Shown here piece by piece: positions 23,957 through 33,695 of a stretch of 64,000 bases of DNA (position 1 is the stretch's first letter; every line of letters begins with the position of its first letter). The translations under genes were made by a program, and so were the position numbers. Below the pieces are notes generated by a model. That model made no database searches. It saw only the letters and a list, made by a program, of their open reading frames with translations, and had not been told where the DNA came from. This stretch comes from Natronobiforma cellulositropha (GTDB lineage: Archaea; Halobacteriota; Halobacteria; Halobacteriales; Natrialbaceae): positions 124,001-188,000 of the forward strand of contig NZ_JANZXN010000005.1 in NCBI RefSeq assembly GCF_025629245.1. The letters run 5' to 3'.

Positions 23957-26914
23957 ATGAGCACGGAGTACATCGAGGTGCGAGGTGCGAAAGAGCACAA
24001 TCTGAAGGACCTCGACGTCTCGATTCCACGCGAGGAGTTCACCGTCGTCACCGGACTGTCGGGGTCGGGGAAGTCCTCGCTGGCGTTCGAGACCGTGTAC
24101 GCCGAGGGCCAGCGTCGGTACATCGAGAGCCTGTCGGCCTACGCACGCAACTTCCTCGGGCAGATGGACAAACCCAAAGTCGAGTCCGTCGACGGTCTCT
24201 CACCCGCGATCAGCATCGACCAGAAGAACGCGGCGAACAACCCCCGCTCGACGGTGGGGACCGTCACCGAACTCCACGACTACCTGCGCCTGCTCTACGC
24301 ACGCGTCGGCACCCCACACTGTCCCGAGTGTGGCCGCGAAGTCGGCGAACAGTCGGCCCAGAACATGGTCGCACGCATCCTCGAGTTGCCCGATGGAACC
24401 CGGGCGAAACTCGCCGCGCCGGTCGTGCGCGACCAGAAGGGGGCGTTCCAGGATCTCTTCGAGGAACTCGTCTCTGAGGGGTATTCCCGCGTCGAGGTCG
24501 ACGGCGAAGAACACGACCTCGCGCTCGAGAAACCCGACTTAGACGAGAACTACGACCACACCGTCGACGTGATCGTCGACCGCGTGAAAGTGAGCGCAGA
24601 GGCGCGCCCGCGGATCGTCGACAGCGTCGAGACGGCGCTCGAGCAGGCCGACGGAATCCTCAAGGTCATCCTGCCCGACCCGCCTACGGGCGTCGACCTG
24701 GGACCGGAAGCGCGCTCGACGGGGGCACTCGGCGAGGAGACCGACGACGACGGACGCGTCGTCGTAGAGTTCTCGAAGGACCTCGCCTGCACCCACTGTG
24801 GAATCGACGTCCCGGAGATCGAAACCCGCAGTTTCTCGTTCAACTCCCCCCACGGAGCGTGTCACGCCTGTGAGGGTCTCGGCGAGACCAAAGAGATCGA
24901 CGAAGACCTCGTGGTCGTCGACCCGTCGAAGCCGCTGCGGGACGTCTTCGAACCCTGGAGTTACTCCCGGTCGTACTACCGGACGCGGCTCGACGCCGTC
25001 GCCGAGCACTTCGACGTCTCGCTCGAGACGCCGTTCGAGGAGCTCGAGGCGGAAATCAGAGAGGCGTTTCTCTACGGAACCCGCCGACAGGTGCTGTTCG
25101 AGCGGCGGACCCGCTCGGGCATCCGGCGCAAGCGCCAGCGCTTCGAGGGCGTGATTCCGAACCTCGAGCGGCGCTACCTCGAGACCGACTCCGAGTCGAC
25201 GCGCGATCACATCGAGAAGTACATGGGGGCGACGGCGTGTCCCAGCTGTGAGGGGACGCGCCTGAAGCCTGCGAGCCGCGCGGTGACGATCGACGACACT
25301 GCCATCACCGAGATCAACGCGATGAGCATCGGCGACGCGCTCGCGCACTTCGAGTCGCTCGAGACCGACCTCACCGAGCGCGAGCAGGTGATCGCCACCG
25401 AGATTCTCAAAGAGATCCGCGCGCGCTTAGGCTTCATGTGCGAGGTGGGACTCGAGTATCTGACGCTCGACCGCGAGGCGTCGACGCTCTCCGGGGGAGA
25501 GAACCAGCGCATCCGGCTGGCGACGCAGATCGGGTCGGGGCTGGTCGGCGTGCTCTACGTGCTCGACGAGCCGTCGATCGGGCTGCACCAGCGCGACAAC
25601 GACCGCCTGCTCAACACGCTGTGTGAACTGCGCGACATCGGGAACACGCTGATCGTCGTCGAACACGACGAGGAGACGATGCGCCGGGCGGACACCGTGA
25701 TCGACATCGGTCCCGGTCCCGGCAAGCGTGGCGGCGAGATCGTCGCCAACGGTCCCGTCGAGGAGGTGAAAGCCTGCGAGGAGTCGATCACCGGCGACTA
25801 CCTCTCCGGGCGCAAGCAGATTCCCGTCCCCGAGCAGCGTCGCGAGCCGACGGGCGCGCTGACGGTCCGCGGGGCACGCCAGCACAACCTGGCAGACCTC
25901 GACGTGGACGTCCCGCTTGGCTGTTTCACGGCAGTCACTGGCGTCTCTGGCTCCGGCAAGTCGACGCTGATCCACGACGTGCTCTACAAGGGTCTCGTCC
26001 GCGAGATGAACAACAACACGAGTGTCATCCCCGGCGCACACGACGCCATCGACGGACTCGAGGAGATCGAGACCGTCCGGCTGATCGATCAGTCGCCGAT
26101 CGGTCGCACGCCGCGGTCGAATCCGGCGACCTACACCGGCGTCTTCGACCACGTCCGCGAGTCGTTCGCGAACACGAAACTCGCGAAACAGCGCGGCTAC
26201 GAGAAGGGCCGGTTCTCGTTCAACGTCAAAGGCGGCCGGTGTGAGGAGTGTGGCGGTCAGGGGACGGTCAAGATCGAGATGAACTTCCTCTCGGACGTCT
26301 ACGTCCCCTGTGAGGAGTGTAACGGCGCTCGCTACAACGACGCCACCCTCGACGTCACCTACAAGGGCAAGACCATCGCGGACGTCCTCGAGATGGAAGT
26401 CGGCGAGGCCTACGACTTCTTCGAGGCGAACTCCCAGATTCGCCGCCGCCTCCAGTTGCTGAAGGATGTCGGACTCGAGTACATGACCCTCGGCCAGCCC
26501 TCGACGACGCTCTCGGGCGGGGAGGCCCAGCGGGTGAAACTCGCCGAAGAACTCGGGAAGCGAGACACCGGCGAGACGCTCTACTTGCTCGACGAGCCAA
26601 CGACGGGTCTCCACAGCGAGGACGAACGCAAACTCATCGAGGTGCTCCACCGCCTCGTCGACAACGGCAACACCGTCGTCGTCATCGAACACGAACTCGA
26701 CCTCGTGAAGAACGCAGACCACGTGATCGACCTCGGTCCCGAGGGCGGCGAGAACGGCGGCGAACTCGTCGCGACGGGGACGCCGGAAGAGATCGCCCAC
26801 CTCGAGACCTCACACACCGGCCAGTACCTCAGAGACCTGTTGCCCGACGTGGATCTCGAAGGGCCGCGCGGCGGGCGCGTCGAACCTGCGGCGGCCCCGA
26901 TGGACGACGACTGA
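23957..26914 (+). CDS. uvrA: Excinuclease ABC subunit A
   Basis: 985 residues, full length for UvrA, the damage-sensing ATPase of bacterial-type nucleotide excision repair, common in haloarchaea exposed to sunlight. Two ABC ATPase units: Walker A GLSGSGKSSL near the N-terminus and GVSGSGKSTL near residue ~660, and signatures TLSGGENQRIRLA and TLSGGEAQRVKLA. Two zinc modules (CTHCG...CHAC; CEECG...CEEC). No uvrB or uvrC lies in the window. Confidence 0.96.
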   Translation: MSTEYIEVRGAKEHNLKDLDVSIPREEFTVVTGLSGSGKSSLAFETVYAEGQRRYIESLSAYARNFLGQMDKPKVESVDGLSPAISIDQKNAANNPRSTVGTVTELHDYLRLLYARVGTPHCPECGREVGEQSAQNMVARILELPDGTRAKLAAPVVRDQKGAFQDLFEELVSEGYSRVEVDGEEHDLALEKPDLDENYDHTVDVIVDRVKVSAEARPRIVDSVETALEQADGILKVILPDPPTGVDLGPEARSTGALGEETDDDGRVVVEFSKDLACTHCGIDVPEIETRSFSFNSPHGACHACEGLGETKEIDEDLVVVDPSKPLRDVFEPWSYSRSYYRTRLDAVAEHFDVSLETPFEELEAEIREAFLYGTRRQVLFERRTRSGIRRKRQRFEGVIPNLERRYLETDSESTRDHIEKYMGATACPSCEGTRLKPASRAVTIDDTAITEINAMSIGDALAHFESLETDLTEREQVIATEILKEIRARLGFMCEVGLEYLTLDREASTLSGGENQRIRLATQIGSGLVGVLYVLDEPSIGLHQRDNDRLLNTLCELRDIGNTLIVVEHDEETMRRADTVIDIGPGPGKRGGEIVANGPVEEVKACEESITGDYLSGRKQIPVPEQRREPTGALTVRGARQHNLADLDVDVPLGCFTAVTGVSGSGKSTLIHDVLYKGLVREMNNNTSVIPGAHDAIDGLEEIETVRLIDQSPIGRTPRSNPATYTGVFDHVRESFANTKLAKQRGYEKGRFSFNVKGGRCEECGGQGTVKIEMNFLSDVYVPCEECNGARYNDATLDVTYKGKTIADVLEMEVGEAYDFFEANSQIRRRLQLLKDVGLEYMTLGQPSTTLSGGEAQRVKLAEELGKRDTGETLYLLDEPTTGLHSEDERKLIEVLHRLVDNGNTVVVIEHELDLVKNADHVIDLGPEGGENGGELVATGTPEEIAHLETSHTGQYLRDLLPDVDLEGPRGGRVEPAAAPMDDD

Positions 26915-27124
26915 CCGGCCGCTCGTCCGGGTCGGTTTCGGCATCTTCGAGTCACTCGCCGGGCGAACGCACAAGCAGATCCCGGCCCCGAGTGAGGATA
27001 TGCCGCTACTGCAGTTCGACACGACGCGCTCGCTCTCGAGGCGGCCCGGCGGCCCGCTCGAGTGTCTGAGCGCGCAGGCGCCTCCGCCACGCTAAAGCCG
27101 CTGCCCGTGGGAGAGAGACGGTCG

Positions 27125-28321
27125 ATGGATCGGTCGTACTGGCGAACCGTCTCGCTCGTGACGACGTGGCAGGTGGCGGCGAGTCTCTGCTACTACACCG
27201 TCTTCGCGGCGACGCCCTTCTTTCGCGACGCGTACGGACTCTCACGCTTCGAGGTGGGGTTCGTCGTCACGATACTCACACTCGGGTACACGCTCTTTCT
27301 CCTCCCGCTCGGGGCGCTGACCGACCGCTTCGGAGAACGGTGGACGCTCACGCTCGGTCTCCTGGGACTCTCGGCTGGCGTCGTCCTCGTCGCCGGTGCA
27401 CCGTCGTTCGCGCTGTTGCTCGTCGCCGTCTTCGTCCTCGGGTCGCTGTACGGCACCGCAATCCCAGGGACGAACAAAGCGGTCTACGACAACATCACCG
27501 CAGGTCGCCAGAACCTCGCGATGGGGATCAAACAGGTCGGCGTAACCGGTGGCAGCGGGATCAGCGCTCTGCTCGTGACTGGACTGGCGGGTCTCCTGTT
27601 CTGGCAGGCCGGCTTTCTGGTCGCCGCCGGTGTCGGAGTGGCCGTCGCCGTCGTCTTCGTACTCTACTACACTGGCTCGAGTGCGGGGGCGAGTGCATCG
27701 TATCCGGACTTTCGGGCACTCGGCCGTAACCGACCGTATCGGTTGCTCCTCGCGGCGGGATTCTTCACCGGGGCCGCGCTGTTCACGACGACCGGCTACA
27801 CCGTCCTGTTCGTCGACGAGGAACTCGGCGCGTCGGTCGCCTTCGGTGGGATCGTCCTCGCGCTCGTACAGCTGTTCGGTAGCTTCGGACGGATCGTCAC
27901 GGGGTGGCTGAGCGACGTCCTCCCCGGCGATCCCAGGCGGCGAATCGGGTCGATCCTCCTCGTCCAGACGCTCGCGAGCGCTGTCCTGTTCGTCGTCGTC
28001 GCCGCCACCTCGAGTCCGTGGGGAGCAGCCGTCGCCTTCTCCGCGCTCGGTTTCTTCGTCCTCGGGAACACCGGCGTCTACTACTCCTGTATGGCCACAC
28101 TGGTGCGAACGGACGAGATGGGCGGGGCAACTGCCGGCGGCCAACTCGCACTCACTGCGGGCGCACTCGTCGCACCGCCTGCGTTCGGACTCCTCGCAGA
28201 TACCGTCGGCTACCGTGTCTCGTGGTGGCTGCTCGCCGCCGGCTGTCTCGTCGCCGCCAGTCTCGTCTCACTCGTCCTCGGACTCGAGTCACCGACCAAC
28301 GACCCCGCGATGTGCGAGTGA
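27125..28321 (+). CDS. MFS transporter
   Basis: 398 residues with about 12 hydrophobic segments. It has an MFS motif-A-like GALTDRFGERWTL between segments 2 and 3 and an equivalent GWLSDVLPGDPRRR in the second half. The start at 27125 (MDRSYWRTVSLVTTWQ) places a TATA-like GCTAAAG ~30 nt upstream. The substrate is unknown. Single-gene unit between uvrA and a UspA gene. Confidence 0.87.
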   Translation: MDRSYWRTVSLVTTWQVAASLCYYTVFAATPFFRDAYGLSRFEVGFVVTILTLGYTLFLLPLGALTDRFGERWTLTLGLLGLSAGVVLVAGAPSFALLLVAVFVLGSLYGTAIPGTNKAVYDNITAGRQNLAMGIKQVGVTGGSGISALLVTGLAGLLFWQAGFLVAAGVGVAVAVVFVLYYTGSSAGASASYPDFRALGRNRPYRLLLAAGFFTGAALFTTTGYTVLFVDEELGASVAFGGIVLALVQLFGSFGRIVTGWLSDVLPGDPRRRIGSILLVQTLASAVLFVVVAATSSPWGAAVAFSALGFFVLGNTGVYYSCMATLVRTDEMGGATAGGQLALTAGALVAPPAFGLLADTVGYRVSWWLLAAGCLVAASLVSLVLGLESPTNDPAMCE

Positions 28322-28426
28322 GCGGAGAGAAAGAGACGGTGAACGAGTACGGACACCGACGAGGAACGGGAAACACACCGAGACAGTGGGCCAATTACTA
28401 TCCGCTCACGTGTGGTACGTGAACAC

Positions 28427-28882
28427 ATGTATCGAATACTGCTCCCGGTCGACGGGAGCGAGACACGGGCGGCCGCACAGGTGGAGGCGGTCACGAAGCT
28501 CTCGAGCGTGACCGAGGGCATCTCCGTCGAGATTCTCCACGTTCACGAGCAAGTGAGAGGCGTGGACGCCGAGTGGGCGGCGGGCGGGTTCGCCGAGACG
28601 TACGCTGAAGCGATGCGAGAGAGCGTCCGAGACACCTCGAACCTCCCGGATTCGGTCGACCTCGTGGCCGAATCCCTCGAGTCGGCGGGCATCGAGCACG
28701 CAGTCCAGGAGACACGTGGGGAGCCGGCCGAGGCGATCCTCGAGATCGCAGCCGACCACGAGGTCGACTGTATCGTCATCAGCGCGCGAAAGCGCTCACC
28801 GATCGGCAAGGTACTCTTCGGCAGCGTCGCACAGGCGGTTATTCTCGACAGTGAGTGTCCGGTGACCGTCGTCGCCGAGTAG
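28427..28882 (+). CDS. Universal stress protein (UspA family)
   Basis: 151 residues with the UspA fold: N-terminal MYRILLPVDGSETRAAAQ and C-terminal nucleotide-binding ISARKRSPIGKVLFGSVAQA followed by CPVTVV, the ATP-binding type of motif (G-x2-G-x8-9-G/S). Start at 28427 rather than a GTG five codons earlier. Haloarchaea carry many such genes, often beside transporters as here. Confidence 0.9.
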   Translation: MYRILLPVDGSETRAAAQVEAVTKLSSVTEGISVEILHVHEQVRGVDAEWAAGGFAETYAEAMRESVRDTSNLPDSVDLVAESLESAGIEHAVQETRGEPAEAILEIAADHEVDCIVISARKRSPIGKVLFGSVAQAVILDSECPVTVVAE

Positions 28883-29017
28883 GGAGATGGATCGGACACC
28901 GACTCGAGCGCGAGCGGCGATAGCCACCCCCAATTGAATACATTTCGAATAAGCAGACCTTAGCACAGTGTATGGGTCGCAACACTAATATCGAGTCTCC
29001 TGACGTCGCACTCGAAG

Positions 29018-30892
29018 ATGGAGCGCACAGTTCGGGAGACGTGCGAATCGGTCGGTCACCGGATCTGGGCGTACTCGTGGGTACTCAATTCGCAGACGAA
29101 AGCATACCTCACACTCGACGGGCCGGCGATTCTCGAGGACCTGGCCACGACGGACGAACAGCGTCGCCTCGTCCGGAAGGCGTTCACCGATGGCGGGCGG
29201 GAACCGGCCGGCGGTGGGCCAGAAAGTGGAGAAGACGGCGGCGGCGATGGAAACAGCGAGAACGGAGACGGCGGGGGCGGGGGAAACGGCGAGAACGGAG
29301 GCGACGGAAGCGGGGGAAACGGTGACGGCCGCGATGGAGACGACGAGTCGCCGTTCGACGTCACCGGCACGTACGGCCCCCGACAGAAGATCGGGTTCGT
29401 CCTCGGACCGCTGCTGTTCGCGCTGATTATTCTCTCGCCGACGCCCGAGGGACTCACACCTGAAGGGCAGGCAGTCGCCGCGGTCACCGCCTGGGTCGCC
29501 GCCTGGTGGATGTCAGAGGCGATCCCGATTCCGGCGACATCGTTGCTCCCGATCGTCCTCTTTCCGCTCACCGGCGCACTCCCCGCCGCCGACACGACGC
29601 CGTCGTACGCCGACCCGCTGATCTTCCTCTTTATGGGCGGATTCTTCCTCGCGATGGCGATGCAACGCTGGGGCCTCCACCGGCGCATCGCCCTGCGGAC
29701 GATCAAGGTCGTCGGAACCGAGCCCTCGAGACTCATCCTCGGGTTCATGGTCGCGACGGCGTTCCTCTCGATGTGGGTCTCGAACAGCGCGACGGTGATG
29801 ATGATGGTCCCCATCGCACTTGCGGTCATCTACCAGACCGGCGACCTGATCCAGGATGCCGGCCTCGACATCGACACCAGCGAGGGGAGCTTCGCGTTCG
29901 GGGTCGCACTGATGCTGTGTATCGCTTACGGGGCCTCGGTCGGCGGCGTCGCGACGCTCATCGGCACCCCGCCGAACATCCTCTTTGCGGGCCAGGCGGA
30001 GGCACTCTTCGGTGAATCCATCTCGTTCGCCGAGTGGATGCTCTACGGTCTCCCGATCTCGATCGTCGGCCTGGTGGCGGTCTACGTCTGGGTCACCCGC
30101 ATCGCCGTTGCCCCGCAGTTCGACGAACTGCCCGTCGGCGCGGACACCATCGACACCGAACTCGAGGAGCTGGGTTCGACGAGCAAACAGGAGTGGCTGG
30201 TGCTGGTCGTCTTCGTCGGCATGGCCGTCTCCTGGATCGGCGCGAGCCTGGTCGACCAGGCAGGGGTCCTCCCCGTCCCCGACGACGTCGACTCGATCGT
30301 CGCCATCGCCGGCGCGATGGTCCTGTTCACGCTCCCGACCGAGACCGACGACGGCGAGCACACCTTCGTCCTCGACTGGACGAGCGCCGTCGACATCCCC
30401 TGGGGCGTCATCCTGCTGTTCGGTGGCGGCCTCGCCATCGCCGCCGGCTTCGGAGACACCGGTCTCGCAGTCTGGATCGGCGAACAACTCGGCGCACTCG
30501 AGGGCGTCTCGATGATCCTCATCCTGCTGACCGTGGTTACGATGACCGTCTTCCTGACCGAGGTCACCTCGAACACAGCGACGACGGCGATGCTCATGCC
30601 AATCCTGGCTGGTGTCGCCGTCGGCATCGGTGTCCACCCCTTCGGACTGATGATCGCCGCGGCGACCGCCGCCTCCTTCGCGTTCATGCTCCCGGTCGCG
30701 ACGCCACCCAACGCCATCGTCTTCGGCAGTGGCTACATCACGATCCCGCAGATGGCGAAAGTCGGGGTCGGCCTCAACGTCATCGGCATCGCCCTCATCA
30801 CGGCCGTTGCGCTGCTGTGGCTCCCGCTGGCGTGGGGAATCGACCTCACGACACTCCCCGCCGAGTTCGTCGAGGGATTCACCAACGGCTGA
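29018..30892 (+). CDS. DASS/SLC13-family sodium-coupled anion symporter
   Basis: 624 residues. From ~120 to the end it is a DASS/SLC13 transporter for di- or tricarboxylates or sulfate, with the paired Ser-Asn-Thr-type motifs SNSATVMMM and TSNTATTAML that line the Na+ and substrate sites. The N-terminal ~110 residues are unusual: a short helical part, then a low-complexity tract rich in Gly, Asp, Glu and Asn (~62-105), probably cytoplasmic. TATA-like box near 28983-28990. The substrate cannot be told. Confidence 0.88.
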   Translation: MERTVRETCESVGHRIWAYSWVLNSQTKAYLTLDGPAILEDLATTDEQRRLVRKAFTDGGREPAGGGPESGEDGGGDGNSENGDGGGGGNGENGGDGSGGNGDGRDGDDESPFDVTGTYGPRQKIGFVLGPLLFALIILSPTPEGLTPEGQAVAAVTAWVAAWWMSEAIPIPATSLLPIVLFPLTGALPAADTTPSYADPLIFLFMGGFFLAMAMQRWGLHRRIALRTIKVVGTEPSRLILGFMVATAFLSMWVSNSATVMMMVPIALAVIYQTGDLIQDAGLDIDTSEGSFAFGVALMLCIAYGASVGGVATLIGTPPNILFAGQAEALFGESISFAEWMLYGLPISIVGLVAVYVWVTRIAVAPQFDELPVGADTIDTELEELGSTSKQEWLVLVVFVGMAVSWIGASLVDQAGVLPVPDDVDSIVAIAGAMVLFTLPTETDDGEHTFVLDWTSAVDIPWGVILLFGGGLAIAAGFGDTGLAVWIGEQLGALEGVSMILILLTVVTMTVFLTEVTSNTATTAMLMPILAGVAVGIGVHPFGLMIAAATAASFAFMLPVATPPNAIVFGSGYITIPQMAKVGVGLNVIGIALITAVALLWLPLAWGIDLTTLPAEFVEGFTNG

Positions 30893-30947
30893 CTGGAGAT
30901 CGGTGACGACTCGAGAGACCCACCGAAAACCGGCACGCACCCGCGGC

Positions 30948-31307
30948 TCACTTCGGCTCGGACTCGAGCGTCGTCTCGCCGGTCGGACCGCTCCGGTAGA
31001 CCGCGTAGAGAATGAGCACGGCGATGAGGAAGTCGAGGCTGTGCTCGACGAGGTGGTGGACCGTCATCGGGACGTAGCCGAAGACGGTACCGAGACCGAA
31101 AAACGAACGAGCGACGAGCGCACCCAGCGCGAGGACGATCAGCAGATACTGGCTGTTCCGGCGTCTCGAGTAGGCGAAGAGGCTGACGGCGAACAGCGCC
31201 GTCGTCCCGGCGGCGGCGAGGACGATGACGGCGACCAACACCGCAGCCAGCTGCGTCTCCGGCCAGGCGTGACCGACGAGAACCGGCGGTGAACTCGAGG
31301 GTATCAT
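30948..31307 (-). CDS. DUF7471-like small membrane protein
   Basis: 119 residues with three or four hydrophobic segments (AAVLVAVIVLAAAGTTALFA, YLLIVLALGALVARSFFGL, HSLDFLIAVLILYAVY). His residues lie between the last two (TVHHLVEHS). Similar proteins occur next to two-domain winged-helix regulators, as here. Start at 31307 (MIPSSSPPVL). A metal-linked role is suggested only by the neighbours. Confidence 0.62.
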   Translation of the reverse strand: MIPSSSPPVLVGHAWPETQLAAVLVAVIVLAAAGTTALFAVSLFAYSRRRNSQYLLIVLALGALVARSFFGLGTVFGYVPMTVHHLVEHSLDFLIAVLILYAVYRSGPTGETTLESEPK

Positions 31308-31757
31308 GCGCTCGATATGCACCGGTGGGACCGTCGGCTACGTAGTCGCTTCGGTCCAACTGTCGAACGGCGGCGGTCCCTCTCACGCGTGGTGTTCGAA
31401 GAGACGGTTCTGGTGGCGTGAGTGTTCACTTCCCGGTAATAACCATCAGAAGGATTATGCTTTGTTGCGTATAATAAAAACAATTAAGTAACCGTATGAT
31501 GTGTGGTCGCATGTGACGTCGACGGCCCCACTGGTGGGCGAGCCAGTCTCGGTGGCCGGTCACTCGAGACAGGGTTCGCTCCCGTCGGGTATCGAATCGG
31601 ACACGACCGACCGTCGACGAGAGTCGAGCGAAAACGGTGGGTGATGGAGACGGCCGCGTGGGGTCGGCCGTTCCCAAAGCGTGGGAACGACGGCGAGTCG
31701 TTATCTACCGGGAGGGTCTAGGTGGCGCTGAGTCGAACAGGTCCCGATTCGACACAC
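31308..31757. other. Intergenic region between DUF7471-like and HTH genes
   Basis: About 450 bp. An AT-rich core (31430-31500) holds GTATAATAAAAACAATTAAG, likely a promoter region for one or both divergent genes. Near 31650-31695 are two hairpins in a row: CGGCC/GGCCG, then GTTCCCA/TGGGAAC. A TATA-like CGTTATCT (31697-31704) follows. No protein gene is supported. Confidence 0.5.
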
Positions 31758-32282
31758 ATGAGCACGACTCGAGACGAAATCCAGGCGACGGTAGCCGCGA
31801 ACGCGGGCGTTCACTTCAACGAACTCGTGAGGGAGTCCGCGTTCGCGCCAGGACAGATCCAGTACCACGTTCGCAGGCTGATCGACGACGAGCGAGTCGT
31901 CAGCGACCAGTTCTACGGCCAGACTCACTACTATCCACCCACCTACGACGCGTGGGAACGTGGCGCGCTCGCCCTGTTCCGCCGGGAGACGGCCCGAGAG
32001 ATCATCGTCTTCCTGATCGAACACGGCGAGGAGACGGTCACACCGACGGCTGTCGTCGACGAACTCGACATCGCCCGGAGCACGCTCGAGTGGCACCTCA
32101 CGCGACTCGAGGAGTGTTCGGTGGTCGAGAAACACTACGACGAGCGCGGGCGCGTGAGCGTACAACTGGCCCACCCAGAGCGGACGGGCCACCTCCTCTC
32201 GAAGGTCACGCCGACGGGACCGGAACGTCTCGTAGACCGGTTCACCCGTCTGGTGGACACCCTCCTCGACGGCGCGGAGTGA
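31758..32282 (+). CDS. Two-domain winged-helix transcriptional regulator
   Basis: 174 residues with two winged-helix units: ~1-60 (TRDEIQATVAANAGVHFNEL, GQIQYHVRRLIDDERVV) and ~75-140 (TPTAVVDELDIARSTLEWHL, then TRLEECSVVEKHYDERGRVS). Such proteins recur beside DUF7471-like membrane proteins and metal genes in haloarchaea. Start at 31758 (MSTTRDE); a GTG at 31722 is 20-25 nt from a TATA-like box and remains possible. It may control the lipoprotein-CopCD genes downstream. Confidence 0.75.
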   Translation: MSTTRDEIQATVAANAGVHFNELVRESAFAPGQIQYHVRRLIDDERVVSDQFYGQTHYYPPTYDAWERGALALFRRETAREIIVFLIEHGEETVTPTAVVDELDIARSTLEWHLTRLEECSVVEKHYDERGRVSVQLAHPERTGHLLSKVTPTGPERLVDRFTRLVDTLLDGAE

Positions 32283-32417
32283 ACGGCCACCGAGGCAGTC
32301 GTCGACCACGCTCGAGTGGCAACGAGGCGAGAGGAAAAATCACCAGACGGAACAGCGCTCGAGGGGATTCGACGACTGAACCAGAACCCGCAATACTAGG
32401 GGTGATGGAACACCCGT

Positions 32418-33695
32418 ATGGAGCGGCGAGAGACACGACGACGGTTCGTACAGTTGACAGCCGGTGGGATGGCGCTCGGGTTCGCCGGGTGTCTGAGCGA
32501 CGACGAGAACGGCGACGACGACCACGGTCACAGTCACGACGATGGCCACGATGACCACGGTCACGGTGACGACGACCATCACGACGACGACCACGGTGGC
32601 GAGAGCGACGCACCCGGCAGCGACGGTCTCCTCTACGCGTTCGCCCCCGACGAGATCGCGATTATCGACCCCGAGACGGGCACAGTCGTCGAGACGATCA
32701 CCGACGCCGTCTCCGGGGCGTCGTGGGGCGACCCGCGCATCACCCACGACCACAGCGAGATCTACGTCATCAACGACGCGCTCGCACAGGTGCTCGTCAT
32801 CGACACCGAGACGCGCTCGGTCGTCACCGAGGTCGACATCGGACCCGGCGCAACCCACATGTACCACCCCAAACCGGACGAAATCTGGGCCCACGCCGAC
32901 GACGAGGGCGCGTTCTACGTCATCGACACCGACTCACACGACGTGGTCGAGATCGTCGACTCCGGACTCGAGGGCGAAGGCCACGGGAAACTCCTCTACC
33001 ACGAGGACTTCGGCTCGAAGGGGTACGCCACCAACGTCAACGACCCCGGCGCGCCGATCATCGACATGGACGCCTACGAGCGCAACGGCTTCGTCGAACT
33101 CGGCGAGGAGGGCGGCACCCACTACAAGGCCTACGCGCCACAGAGCGGACTCGCCTACTTCGAGCGCTCCGGTGGCGTCGGCGAGACCGGGGTCGTCGAC
33201 GTCGAGACCGACAGAGTCGTCGACAGACTCGAGTTCGCCGGTGGAATGTACCTCACCCCCGACGAGACGATGATGGGCGTCCTCGACGGCGATTCGATCC
33301 GCTTTTTCGACGCGACGAGCGAGGACAGCGATCCCATCGGCACCGTCGAGGTCGACGGCGGTCCGGACGCGCTACGCTACTACGACGACGGCGAGACGCT
33401 CTACGCCTTCACCGCGAACACGATGAACGACGAAGGTGCCGTCATCGACGTCGACGCACTCGATGTCGTCGACACGCTCACCGTCGGCGACATCGAGCGC
33501 CCCGAAGGAGCGCGCTTCCTCCACCGTAGCGGCGTCGCCGGCGGCGGCTACTTCTTCACGCCCGCCGAAGCCGACGGCACCGTCGCCATCGTCGACATGG
33601 CAGCCCGAGAAGTCACCGCACAGGTTCCCGTCGCCGACGGCGTCGACACCCTCCAGTACGTCGGCGACTCCGGAACCGGACACACAGGAACCTAG
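32418..33695 (+). CDS. His-rich beta-propeller lipoprotein, AztD-like metallochaperone
   Basis: 425 residues. Tat-type signal (RRRFVQLTAGGMALGFAGC) with a lipobox Cys, so it is membrane-anchored outside the cell. Then a His/Asp tract (~33-62) clearly able to bind metal, then repeated short beta units with YVTN-like sequences, a beta-propeller. This combination matches AztD, a periplasmic zinc chaperone with a flexible His-rich segment on a propeller; copper is the alternative, since the next gene is CopC-CopD. The stop is directly followed by the ATG of that gene: one operon. Confidence 0.72.
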   Translation: MERRETRRRFVQLTAGGMALGFAGCLSDDENGDDDHGHSHDDGHDDHGHGDDDHHDDDHGGESDAPGSDGLLYAFAPDEIAIIDPETGTVVETITDAVSGASWGDPRITHDHSEIYVINDALAQVLVIDTETRSVVTEVDIGPGATHMYHPKPDEIWAHADDEGAFYVIDTDSHDVVEIVDSGLEGEGHGKLLYHEDFGSKGYATNVNDPGAPIIDMDAYERNGFVELGEEGGTHYKAYAPQSGLAYFERSGGVGETGVVDVETDRVVDRLEFAGGMYLTPDETMMGVLDGDSIRFFDATSEDSDPIGTVEVDGGPDALRYYDDGETLYAFTANTMNDEGAVIDVDALDVVDTLTVGDIERPEGARFLHRSGVAGGGYFFTPAEADGTVAIVDMAAREVTAQVPVADGVDTLQYVGDSGTGHTGT

